Assembly (NCBI RefSeq): GCF_018812025.1
Contig: NC_063052.1
Coordinates: 23,190,226 to 23,254,225, forward strand
Direction of reading: 5' to 3'
DNA from: Megalobrama amblycephala
Taxonomy: Eukaryota; Chordata; Actinopteri; Cypriniformes; Xenocyprididae
DNA: 64,000 bases
The position numbers were made by a program, and so were the translations under genes. Shown here piece by piece: positions 31,795-41,620 of this stretch (position 1 is the first letter of the stretch; each line of letters begins with the position of its first letter). A model generated the notes under the pieces. It was given only the letters and a program-made list of their open reading frames with translations. It did no database searches and was not told the origin of the DNA.

Positions 31795-33450
31795 ATGTAC
31801 ACACCCGCTTTTTTGTTGCTCTGCCTTGAGCAGAAGGACCGCTCCCTTGAGGCACATTTGGACAATTTTTTATTCCTAGCACCAGCTACACATTTCCCGG
31901 ACAGCAGCCTTTGCAACTTCCTGTATGCCGGCCTCAACACCGCCACCAAAGCGCTGCTCTCCAGGGAAGGGCCTCGAGGGAGCTTCCCTGAATACATGGA
32001 GTGGGTGCTGGCATCTTGTGGTTCGTCTATGACCGTGGATTTCTGCAACTACGACGCCAGTCCCACTCCCACTCCCACTCCAGTGCCCAGCCAGGAACCT
32101 CCAGACGGCGTGGAAAGTCAGCGCGACCCCACCGATGACAGAGAGCCCGCCTCCACCACGATGCAAGAGCCAGCGATGAGTGGAACAACTGAGCGTAACA
32201 TTGCCGCGGAGCCGGAGCCCAGCGCGTCTGACCAGGTGTGCGAGTCGACTGCTACATCCATCACCGAGGGAGTCGGTGAGGAAGACGAGGGTTTGGAATG
32301 GAGCCCCGCCCACACTCCTGCCACTGAGAGTGAGTACCAGGCAGACACTGGAGACTTTTGTTGTGAGTTTGGAGAGGATTCCCTACCTCAGTTAATTCCT
32401 CCTGAAACGGTCATTTCCATTTTGGATGAACTGGTCCCGCCCAGCCTCCCTCTCCCATCTCCTCTCCAAACCTCTATTCAAGACTTTTTATTTTTCAGTT
32501 CCTCTGTTCACCAGCCCTTTCTCCAGCCCTCAACGATGCCTGCTACCCAGCCCTTGCTGTCTCACATCATTCCCCCGGTTTTACACCAGCCTCCTCTCAG
32601 CGGCGTGGCTACACCTGGGGCCTGCTGTGAGCCAGCGTCAGGCGATGAGGATCCTGCGGCTCCGCCTCTGGCCTCAGATCACGTCATAACACCTCGGCTC
32701 ATCGTCCTGACTCCTCCGACGCTGCTCCTTCCACCCTCGTCTACAGCAGAGACCATTGAGCATTCGGCTCCACTGGAGGGTCATTCGAGTTTCTCCGACC
32801 CTCCACCCCTAAGGCTCCGATTGGCTTCCGCCTTCCCTCAGACTCCGCCTCGGCCCCTCAGTCGTTGCAGCTCCACCTCAGACCTCCGGTACCCTGCTTC
32901 CGCCTCGGGGGTTCGTTGCTGCGACTCTGTCGTGGACTTAGACCATCGGCATCACTCTGCTCCTTCGGCTCTCTGTCTTCGCCTAAGGATCCATCTCCAT
33001 CGGCTGCGCTGCTTCCACGCCTCCCCAAGGTTGTTTGGAGAGATTCACCACCTCAGCTGCCTCCCTCCAGCATCGCCGCCGTGGGTCGCCTGTCCTGGCT
33101 GTGGCCTGGAGCATCACTTGGACTCCCCTGCTCAAGGCTACTCACTGGATTTTACCACAATCTGCACCTCCCTGGACTCCATCACCATCTGCACCTCCCT
33201 GGATTCCATCACCTGCATCACCCTGGAACTCCTGCACTTCGCCTCCTCCCGGTTAGTCATCCACCTCCTGAGCCACCTCCTACACCATCTTAAACATCTC
33301 ATCTTCATCTTCCCCTCTGCAAGGCGCAAGGACGCGCCTTTCCGGGAGGGGGCGATATTTTACATGTGCACTCTGTTTTGGACTTGTTTTGACTTGTTGC
33401 TGTTCCATTTCCCGCCACTAGTTTATCACCATGGTTACAGATCACCTTAA
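31795..33450 (+). CDS. gag-like protein, array copy 2 (open)
   Basis: The same gag-like domain as copy 1 (CLEQKDRSLEAHLDNFLFLAP...FPEYMEWVLASCGSS, first about 80 residues), then a long Pro/Ser/Thr-rich region with VPSQEPPDGVE and a conserved acidic segment EEDEGLEWSPAH. The frame stays open for about 550 residues, running past the LTR boundary at 33358 into LTR 3. The far C-terminal, His/Leu/Ser-rich part looks like a frame-shifted continuation, so the biological end is uncertain. A short in-frame duplication (TICTSLDSIT twice, near 33160-33205) is specific to this copy. No enzyme domain is present. The ATG at 31795 is chosen because it matches copy 1. Confidence 0.7.
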   Translation: MYTPAFLLLCLEQKDRSLEAHLDNFLFLAPATHFPDSSLCNFLYAGLNTATKALLSREGPRGSFPEYMEWVLASCGSSMTVDFCNYDASPTPTPTPVPSQEPPDGVESQRDPTDDREPASTTMQEPAMSGTTERNIAAEPEPSASDQVCESTATSITEGVGEEDEGLEWSPAHTPATESEYQADTGDFCCEFGEDSLPQLIPPETVISILDELVPPSLPLPSPLQTSIQDFLFFSSSVHQPFLQPSTMPATQPLLSHIIPPVLHQPPLSGVATPGACCEPASGDEDPAAPPLASDHVITPRLIVLTPPTLLLPPSSTAETIEHSAPLEGHSSFSDPPPLRLRLASAFPQTPPRPLSRCSSTSDLRYPASASGVRCCDSVVDLDHRHHSAPSALCLRLRIHLHRLRCFHASPRLFGEIHHLSCLPPASPPWVACPGCGLEHHLDSPAQGYSLDFTTICTSLDSITICTSLDSITCITLELLHFASSRLVIHLLSHLLHHLKHLIFIFPSARRKDAPFREGAIFYMCTLFWTCFDLLLFHFPPLVYHHGYRSP

Positions 33451-33670
33451 TCATCACATTCAGCTGTGTCTTATCACCTCCTTATGTTTCTGTGTATATA
33501 AGCCCTGTGTTTCCTGTGTAGTATTGTCCGATATCGTTCATGTGTTGTTTGGTTGTTCTCCCTCGTTGTTACCTGTTTATGGATTATCCTCCTTGTGGAT
33601 TTATTAAAGAAAGTTATACTTCTATACTCCTCGTTGTGCGTGTTTATGCTCCTAACCAGCAATTGTAACA
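33358..33670 (+). mobile_element. LTR 3 of the array
   Basis: Matches LTR 2 closely; its first bases read TTTTACATG instead of TGTTACATG, a change in the terminal dinucleotide. Ends CAATTGTAACA and is followed by AATAC, the right copy of the TSD. Confidence 0.9.
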
Positions 33671-33693
33671 AATACCAGTGTAATACCCATGTC

Positions 33694-33694
<1 letters not shown>

Positions 33695-33751
<57 letters not shown>

Positions 33752-33761
33752 TATATATATA
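33695..33761. repeat. (TA)n microsatellite
   Basis: About 30 TA units with one interruption (TAAAT), just right of the LTR array. Confidence 0.95.
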
Positions 33762-36700
33762 CAAATTTGTGTCCTCATAAATCAAAAAAATGCGCACACA
33801 CACACAGAGAGGGAGAGAGAGAGACTAAATTTAGTTGACAGCCTCACAAAAACATATCTACACAGGCTGGTTCAGTCACACCCTGGGTGGTACTTAAAGG
33901 TGCTGTAGGAGTTCTGGGAAAAAATGCTAACTTTAGCCTGCTAGCATTGAAAGCGTACATACCACCCTCCCTGCAAATTGCAGTACAAAGCCACGCCTTC
34001 TCCAAAACATGAATGTGCACAGACCATAAGCAAGACGACCAGAGACAACATTATTGGTTACTTTTCCAGACCCGCTTGTTGTCAGTTCAAAAGGAAAGGT
34101 GCTTTTCCTCTGTCATTCTCGCGCTGACTCTGCACCATGTACAAGAAACACGCTGATGATGTATGATGTCTGCGTGAACAGGCTGCGCTGTGGTATGCAA
34201 ACACACGTTGACCGACAGGGAACAGATGCTATTGGACCGCTCGGACCGAACAGTCCAATTGAAGGAACATTTTGTGGTCCTACGCCTTCCACAGTTGATA
34301 TACATTTATAAAAATAACATAGTGATAAGGGATTAAAGCAGTCACCCCTCCTATCTACCACTCCCACCCACTCACCCATGTTTATCTTTATATCTATATG
34401 AGAGCATATCATAGATTAATATACAGTAGTTAACCTCCTATATAAAATGTACAAAAACAATAACATATTTATGAATCATTTTTACCTTTAAGGATTTTTT
34501 TTTATCTGATGAAGCTCAATTCTGAAGATAATTCTGTACCCAAATTATAGCAAACTAACCCCCGTCCATACACACTTACTCAAGCTTACACATTGAGTAG
34601 CTACACATATCATATACTGAATGATCCATGTTATATTTGAAATAGTTATTTTTAAGTTCTAATTCCAGTCACAGTTCACTAACGGTTTTGAAACATGAAC
34701 CAATTCACAAGTTCGCCTGCCCATTTAGTCTGAATGGTTAATGGTAAAACAAACTTGGCTTGCTGTCCTTGAAGGAGGCTCAAACCCGAGGATCGGCTTG
34801 AGCTTCGAGTTGAACCCCCCTATAACAGTACTGCGCAGAGGGAGAATAAGAGAAATAGAGGAGTAGATTGGGAGGAGGAGGGATGCTGGAAGAATTCTTG
34901 TCGCTAGGATGACGCAGTGACTGCTGCTTATGCTCGTAATGATGATTGACAGGACTGAATGTTTAGGCTCCTCCTGAACCTACGTTTGGAACTACATTTA
35001 AACAAAACCATTCAAGTAGGATAGTGAAGAGGCTTTAATTGTCTGAGCCATTAAATACTCTCAACCACCACTTTGTTAAACAAACACATTTATAATTTCT
35101 CCAACATTCATGTAGATTCAGGTGTACTTCAGATTTATTTTTGATTTTGTAAGATCTAGGCAAGCATAGATCTGATTGTGACATGTCAGATAATTACTAA
35201 GTTCTTCCCTCTTTTCTCTGAAATGTCTCTCTTTTCTTAAATCCCTGTTAAACCTGTTTTCCAGGCACATGATCATTTGATCTTTAGAGCAGATTTTCTC
35301 ACTGATAGTAGGGTGGGTGGAGGTTACAGGAAATATATCTTTGAAACCGAACACATATCTACTCGGTTAGACACTTCGTAAGAAACCTAGTAGTTGCTGA
35401 GACAATCTTGTCTCTTAAAGATTCCAAAGATTTCAACAATTACTCAGAGTTTTGTAATGGTGTAAAACGTCACCTGGTTTGTCTGTAACAAATGCAGGCT
35501 AAAGGACAGTTAAACAATTGCAATACAGTGGTTCTGGAAAATTCTATTTGGAAATTCTGAAATTCTGTTTTCTAAAGGCATTTCTCATTAATAACATAAC
35601 TGAAACTGATAGTCTTCATTTCTGATTATCTTACATAGCAACTCTATGGATTGGTGGATAAGTAAATTGTTGTGACACCAGAGCAACTAGTATTTATATG
35701 AAAATAACACTATGAGCTATAAATAGAAATAAGCATGTCTTTAAATGCATATGTTTCCACTGTGATATCATCCTTTTAAATATGTGAAACTGTTTATAAG
35801 AAAAGAATGCAGATTAATTTAAAGCGAGTTGCCCCAGGCTGCAGCCTGAAGGTGCTGCTTGCATTTCAGACTTTGAAAATTATGAGAAGTATCAAATTGA
35901 GTATCAAATTGAGTGATTATGAGGCTCTAAATTGAGTGGTTATGAGTGGTTTTCCATAGCAATGAGCGGAAGAAGTCTGGTTCACTAAATACAATGTATA
36001 TTGCATATATGAAGTATAGTGTTGCAAATATATGCTGCAGTATAGTTAATTTGCTGAATATAGAATTTCTTTCTTCTGTGGAACATAAAAGAAGATATTT
36101 TTTTTCTTTCCTTCTTTTTTTCTGTTCATACAGTAGAAGTCAAGGGTAACCAAAATGGTTTGGTTACAGCATTCTTAAAAAAATATTCTTTTATGTTTCA
36201 CAGAAGAGAGAAAGTTATACAGGTTTGGAACGATATGAGGGATGGAATGACATGAGGGAGAGTTAATGATGACAGAAATTATTAGCAGTAAATTTACTGC
36301 ATCCTAGCTCAAAATCAGTGCTTTACTATGTGGAAAAAATGCAGTATTAACTTGTACTGTGTTTGCTGTGTATTCTATCTATCATTATTTGTTTCTGTCC
36401 TTTTTTATTTATTAATTTATTTACTCCACTTTAAACCCCCTAACCCCAGCAAAACATTCTGGGGAATTCACTGGCCGGATGGGCTGGATTTGTCCAGGGC
36501 AGAATTTTAGCCCCAGTCCAGCCCTTGATGTCAGAAGGCCAGAGATTGGATGTCCTGTTGAAAACAAAGAAACACAGGAGGTCAGCCAGGCTTATTTGTA
36601 GTTATTCAAATATTTTCATTGCTGTGTAAAGGCAGACACACGCAATCACACTTACACACAAGTTCGACCAATAACTACCTTAACTTCAGGACTCATTGAT

Positions 36701-37215
36701 GAGCTGTAATCTGTGCTGTTGAAAGAAAGATTAATGAATAAACACTTACACATCTATCCTTCTGCTCTCCGTATCTCCACAGGTGGGTTGAAACTCAAAG
36801 CCTTATTTAAATCAAGTAAATCAGAGAGTAGGAATTCTGATAATAGCTGTTCAGCTTTATTATAAGATGGTTATTAAAAGTAAAAGTCGCTTTAATGAAT
36901 GAATTTAATCTGACTTGAGTTTTTAGTTAATGGAGTAATTAATGCTTGTTATATTTTTAATGTGGTTGTTGCTATTTATTTTTATTATCTTGGTTTGATC
37001 AGATCAGGTGAACTGAAATTTGTGAAAAATGTTACAAATATAAGTTTAACTGGTTTTAAATTTTAAAGTTTAATCAGTATAGCTTGATATTTCACCATGC
37101 CTGGGGCACAATTATTAGTGTAATTTAGATACTATGTTCAAAATAAATATAATATAAACACTTTTTACTAAGTAATTAAACTTATAATAATTACTAAAAT
37201 ACTTTTCTTGTTCAG
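33762..37215. other. 5' flank or upstream intron of the sialyltransferase gene; no other gene seen
   Basis: At 33894-33897 TTAA precedes AGGTGCTGTAGGAGTT, a possible left end of a TTAA-type element without a visible right end; a GC-richer island follows (34020-34300). A C-rich GAGAG tract lies near 33808-33825. The rest is AT-rich. Sequence before 37216 ends in a pyrimidine-rich acceptor (TTTTCTTGTTCAG), so it contains an intron whose first exon I could not place. Confidence 0.4.
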
Positions 37216-37480
37216 GGGCTCCAGAGATGAGTAAAAGATGCTGTGCTTTGCCACCAAAAGAGCTCGATATATCACCTTAAGTGTGAGTGTGATCATCTGT
37301 CTATTTATTTTCTTTCGAACTTCCATACAAAGACATATCTTTGGAGCATGTGCATGTGGACAGTGTGTGATAGACCTCGCTCATGACACCTGGTTCCAAC
37401 AGCGCTACGACCCTTACACTCAACCCTTACTGACTAAGAAAAACAGCATTCTTAACACTGCCCTCTATTGGTGGTGGCAA
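37216..37480 (+). CDS. ST3Gal1-like sialyltransferase, first coding exon
   Basis: Type II Golgi enzyme that would transfer sialic acid in alpha-2,3 linkage to galactose of O-glycans. ATG at 37238; the 22 bases before it follow a splice acceptor, so the 5' UTR is spliced. The exon gives a short basic tail (MLCFATKRARY), a signal anchor (about residues 12-27, ITLSVSVIICLFIFF), then a stem and Cys-rich start of the catalytic domain: GACACGQCVID, WFQQRYDPYTQPLL and NTALYWWWQ. It ends at CAA in phase 0 before GTAAGT (37481). This WWW-containing segment and CxCxxC pattern precede the L-motif in ST3Gal1/2-type enzymes. It joins exon 37651-37841 without frame change. The paralogue within the ST3Gal1/2 group is not certain. 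Confidence 0.83.
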
Positions 37481-37650
37481 GTAAGTGCCTCGCCCTATAT
37501 AGCCACAATGTAGGATTCTCTATGCAATATCATTATTGACATTAATTATAACTGCTAAAGTACCTTGAAGAATCCATTGGATTAAACTTGCTATTTATCA
37601 GAAAAGACAGCTCTGATAATCATGTATGTTCTTCTATAATATTTGAACAG

Positions 37651-37841
37651 AAGCTACAATATAAGAGTAGAGTGAACTACAAAGCAGTAGCTGAGATGTT
37701 ATTTGGCATCTTCCCAAATGAAGAAGATTACTCTGATGCTGGTCCAGGCCGCTGCAGAACCTGTGCTGTAGTGGGGAATTCTGGGAACCTCAAAGGATCC
37801 CACTATGGTGCTCTCATTGATGCCCATGATCTTGTCATTAG
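37651..37841 (+). CDS. ST3Gal1-like sialyltransferase, L-sialylmotif exon
   Basis: The acceptor TATAATATTTGAACAG is followed in phase 0 by [22 protein letters not shown]. The L-sialylmotif, which binds the CMP-sialic acid donor, begins [15 protein letters not shown] and continues [15 protein letters not shown]. The exon ends with AG of a codon at donor GTGAGT (37842), phase 2. The S- and VS-motifs needed for a working enzyme should be on later exons. I looked for them across the rest of the window and saw none, so the gene is either split over a long intron running past the right edge or truncated here by insertions. Confidence 0.85.
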
Positions 37842-38887
37842 GTGAGTGAGAAAGTGTTAACTGCATGGAGTCTCCATAAACTTGAATAATTATACAATAT
37901 GTATTTTTATCTGTCTTCTCTCTACATTTTTATCTGTCTTCTCTTGGTCATTCTATAAAAATTCCTTAAAAATAAATGGATGCAAGTTAAATTCATCTTA
38001 GCCAAAGACAAATTAGTGTTTGAATTAACTTGGTTATTAGCATCGCAAGAGGTGATGCATAGTAAGTCAAGTACTAAAAACAAAATCATTACAATGATAA
38101 CTTGGTCTGGGTGTTGTTGTTGTTGTATGCACTATGTATGAAGCAATTATGTTTTACTGTGGAGTAAGTGTCTCTTGGCAGTTCTAACTTTGCATAGTGC
38201 TATTTAAATGTACTATTTGCATGAAATACTACATTTAAATAGATGGCATGGGGTGTATGCTTCTAACATGCATGTTTCCAAAACACTGAAATATTACGAT
38301 GTTTTGTTCAATGAAATGCCCCTGGAAATAGAAACAGAGCATGGTTTGGTCTTGTTAATGTAGAAAAATTTATGCCAAATTCTGAGATTGGAATCCAGCC
38401 TCTGAAGGATTGTGCCTGTGATACCAATAGCTGATAGGCTTGAGAGTTGTTATGATAGTGTAATAGACTGCACTAAGTTCAAGAAGGACCAGCATGTTGA
38501 TGGCACCTGAATCACATGATAGAGGTTATTTTCTACCGTCAAAAGACTGTAAAGTGGGTGAAAATGTCAGATGGCAGAACTGGACTTATTAATCAAATCA
38601 GCTACAGAAAATGAATTTGTTAGTGTGAAGGCTGTCAGGAGTAGACTGAAATTCCAGGATTAAATTCTTGGACATTAACGGGAAGTCTTCCAGACAGAGA
38701 GTAAGCCTAGCCTTAGACTTAAATGGCCTTCTAAATCAGATTAACAAAATCAGCTGTCTGTGTCATGGATCTAAATAGTCCTAGACTTAGTTTAGTCCAG
38801 AGTTTAATAAGCTGACTTCCTGGAGGAAGACTAGAGCTACTCCAGAACTAAATGTATGTTTAAATTAAGCCTACCAGGAAGCTCAAG

Positions 38888-38924
<37 letters not shown>
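37842..38924 (+). other. intron or downstream flank of the sialyltransferase; no exon seen
   Basis: AT-rich. The segment around 38690-38880 (AAGCCTAGCCTTAGACTTAA) resembles dispersed fish repeats of the CTGGTCTCACAGAC type. An (AT)n tract occupies 38890-38924. Confidence 0.4.
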
Positions 38925-38927
<3 letters not shown>

Positions 38928-39216
38928 GGGTGTAACGGTACACAAAACTCACGGTTCGGTACGGTTTCTGGTACAGCAGGTGGGGAGAAAACTAAACATA
39001 AAATTGCTTTTTTTTTTTTTTTTATTAAACAGTGGTTTATCGAGCAAATTGTGTTTTTGTCTTTAAATATATTAAATTAAATTATAACTGAGAGTTTCTT
39101 AAGGATAAAAAAATTATCTCTGCTAATGCTATAAAATATGTAGGAGCCCTTACTTGAACATTATGCTACTATAAAATCAAAAGTTAACAACTGAGCCCAA
39201 ACTATTAGCCTAAATT
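38925..39216 (+). mobile_element. hAT-like left-end fragment
   Basis: Starts TAGGGGTGTAACGGTACACA, a terminal sequence common in hAT-type elements of fish. The right end was not found; another element follows at 39217. Confidence 0.5.
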
Positions 39217-40311
39217 CAATGGACCCTTCGCTAAGCCCCGCCCTCCTTAGTTACTGTTGCTACGCCTGTCAAGCTTTCGAGCCTGGCAAGTCATTTACAG
39301 TGTGTATGCACCGGTGTCAGACATTTTCAAGGAGACAATTAGTCATTTTTGGTGAACAGGTGAAGTATCTGAGAGAGCACGACAAAAGGGACTGCAGTAT
39401 GCATTCGAGGGATATATCCACGACATAATATGCAACCGATTAGAAAATAATTTGCACAAAATTGAAGCTAAAGCTCCGAGCGCGAGCAGCAGCCGCCTCA
39501 TACGCTGACCATTCAAATGGGAAACACACAGTTTATTGAGGAAAAGCTTTGTTCATCCACAGCAGGTTAAGTGAAATTTGTGAAAATAACCTAATAATTA
39601 TAAATCAAACAGCTTATCCATAAGTCTTGTGGAATAAACACAAGACGTTAGCCTGACCACTTTGCAATGATAACATTCTCCCGCTTATAATTTTAGCACA
39701 CCAGGCTAACGTTACTCCGTCTTGCCTTTAATCATATTATTTCACATTAAAATACGTTATATGCATTATGAACAAAGAACCGTCATTATTTCCAAGCAAC
39801 GATGTGCTGAGTTAGCTAGCTAGCTAACCTACCCGGACTTACTGCATATGCATACATCAATGTTACATCATTGTCGTCATGAATAATACACAATTACTGT
39901 ACTTGCATTATTGTTAAGGGTAGGTTTAGGGTTGGGGAAAGTGTAGATGTTAATAAAGCCATAAACCACGTTAATATCACGCTGGAAGCACAATCTGATA
40001 GGTAACGTTAGCATTTTTCAGATTTTGCTAATGTTACCCACTGTTTCAATGGGAGGTAGTTAAATCTGACAGGGTAGCACAAATTGTCAGAACACCGGCA
40101 CTTCTTCCCTTGGGTTTTAGGTTTCGAGAAGGGAAAAAAATTCCACCACCCCGTCTAAACTCGGGTATCAGATTAACACAATCCATAAGCACAACACTTC
40201 GGCATGTTCCCTCGCTCGAAAGCTTGACAGACCTCCCGCGCCTAGTAACGGTTGCTAAACCACGATTGGCCTGTGGCGGTTTTCGGGCGTGGCTTAGCGA
40301 AGGGTCCATTG
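39217..40311. mobile_element. non-autonomous DNA transposon, 1095 bp
   Basis: Ends CAATGGACCCTTCGCTAAGC and GCTTAGCGAAGGGTCCATTG are perfect inverted repeats; a second inverted pair, TGTCAAGCTTTCGAGC, lies about 50-100 bases further in. No TSD could be fixed. Interior frames are short with no recognisable domain. Confidence 0.75.
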
Positions 40312-40452
40312 CTTTTTATTTTTAGATAAAATAATCAACACTCAAATAACAAATTGTATGCAAACAAGTAAGCTGCACCTAAAGCAGATTTTGCATGAAC
40401 TTCTAAATATTTTTACTTCAATTTGTTGTTGAAATATAATCATTTCTACACG
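40312..40452. other. spacer, nothing recognised
   Basis: AT-rich remainder between the transposon and the solo LTR. It may be the continuation of the hAT fragment at 38925. Confidence 0.3.
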
Positions 40453-40752
40453 TGTTACATGTGCACTCTGTTTTGGACTCATTTTGGACTTGTTGTTGTT
40501 CTATTTGCCGCCACTAGTCATTCACCATGGTAACTGATCACATCATCACATCCAGCTGTGTCTAATCACCCACCTTGTTATCCCATGTATATATACCCTG
40601 TGTTTTCAGTCCAGTATTGTCTGGTATTGTTTGTCCATGTTCCATGTTCCAGCCTCCAGCCTGTTCCTGTACTCTCCTGTGGATTATCTAGTAAAAGACC
40701 TGTTTTGACTTGATCTCTTCATCGCGTGCTTAATACACCAGCTATTGTAACA
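40453..40752 (+). mobile_element. solo LTR related to the gag-only array
   Basis: TGTTACATGTGCACTCTG ... GCTATTGTAACA, 300 bases, matching the array LTRs in start, middle (CCACTAGTCATTCACCATGG-type block) and end, but clearly diverged. No internal sequence follows. An exact TSD was not found. Confidence 0.82.
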
Positions 40753-41289
40753 CACAGTGGCTATCATTTTCATGACAGATTTATTTAAACATACATTAAA
40801 TAGCCTAATCAGGACATCACTAAAAGTTTTTAAAATATAATGATTATATAGGCTAATACAGTGCATATATTAAGCGAAAGAGTTCATTTCTCTTGCAAAC
40901 TAATAAACTTTGGACACTGAATGGCTTTTCTGGGGTAAATACTACATGACATTTTGTTTACATGCTTTAATTGATGTCTTTCCACCATTGAAACACTGGG
41001 CGATTACAAGAGATATGACCATTTCAGTAAGTTGTACTGTATCTTTCAACATACCTTCAGATGTTCTTTCATGTTTATTCTGTAACTAGTATTAAAGAGG
41101 AAGAGATGATCGCATTCACTCGCGCTGCTGGTTGAACTGAGGCGCCTGTACAGTGATCTGTCACGCCACATCAAAGAGCATCAAAATGGCATTTTCTGTT
41201 TAAATTTTTCTTGGACAGAAATATATATATATATATATAAATTTGATCTTTAATTTATAAAATCAGCTAAAATCTAACCTTTCATTGAA
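40753..41289. other. intergenic, no gene
   Basis: AT-rich with a short (AT)n near 41219-41241. Nothing recognised. Confidence 0.4.
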
Positions 41290-41475
41290 GGAAAAGAATT
41301 AAAAGTGGGGTAAAAACATATTATGAAATAAAAGTTTTTCTCCAAAACATGTTGGCCACAATTATTGGCACCCTTTTATTCAATACTATTTGCAACCTCC
41401 TTTTGGCAAGATAACAGCTCTGAATCTTCACCTATAATGCCTGATGAGTTTGGAGAACACCTGACAAGACCAGTC
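41290..41475. mobile_element. fragment of a Tc1/mariner-type element
   Basis: Contains GGCCACAATTATTGGCACCC and the ACAGCTCTGAATCTTCACCT block, a pattern of inverted-repeat regions from another fish Tc1-like family. No transposase or matching second end is present. Confidence 0.45.
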
Positions 41476-41620
41476 CTTTATACAGAATCTCTCCAATGCT
41501 AGGAAGATTGTTCCAGAGTTTAGGTGTCAAACAGGAGAAGGATCTATCACCTGCGGTTGATTTTGATATTCTAGGTATTATCAATTGGCCTGAATTCTGA
41601 GATCGCAATAGACGGGCAGA

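Larger units (their letters stand above)
29033..33670 (+). mobile_element. gag-only LTR retrotransposon array: LTR-gag-LTR-gag-LTR
   Basis: Three LTRs (29033-29788 with a nested solo LTR, 31409-31706, 33358-33670) separate two nearly identical internal regions of about 1.6 kb. LTRs run TGTTACA...TGTAACA. The whole array is flanked by the 5-base duplication AATAAC-free AATAC (29028-29032 and 33671-33675). A single TSD around two internals indicates one insertion followed by unequal recombination between LTRs. Each internal holds only a gag-like frame; no protease, RT or integrase is present, so the element depends on enzymes from elsewhere. Confidence 0.9.

Noticed and set aside
40447..40757. 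TSD for the solo LTR at 40453 (ACACG / CACAG)
   Set aside because: The two pentamers match only after shifting, so no duplication is claimed.
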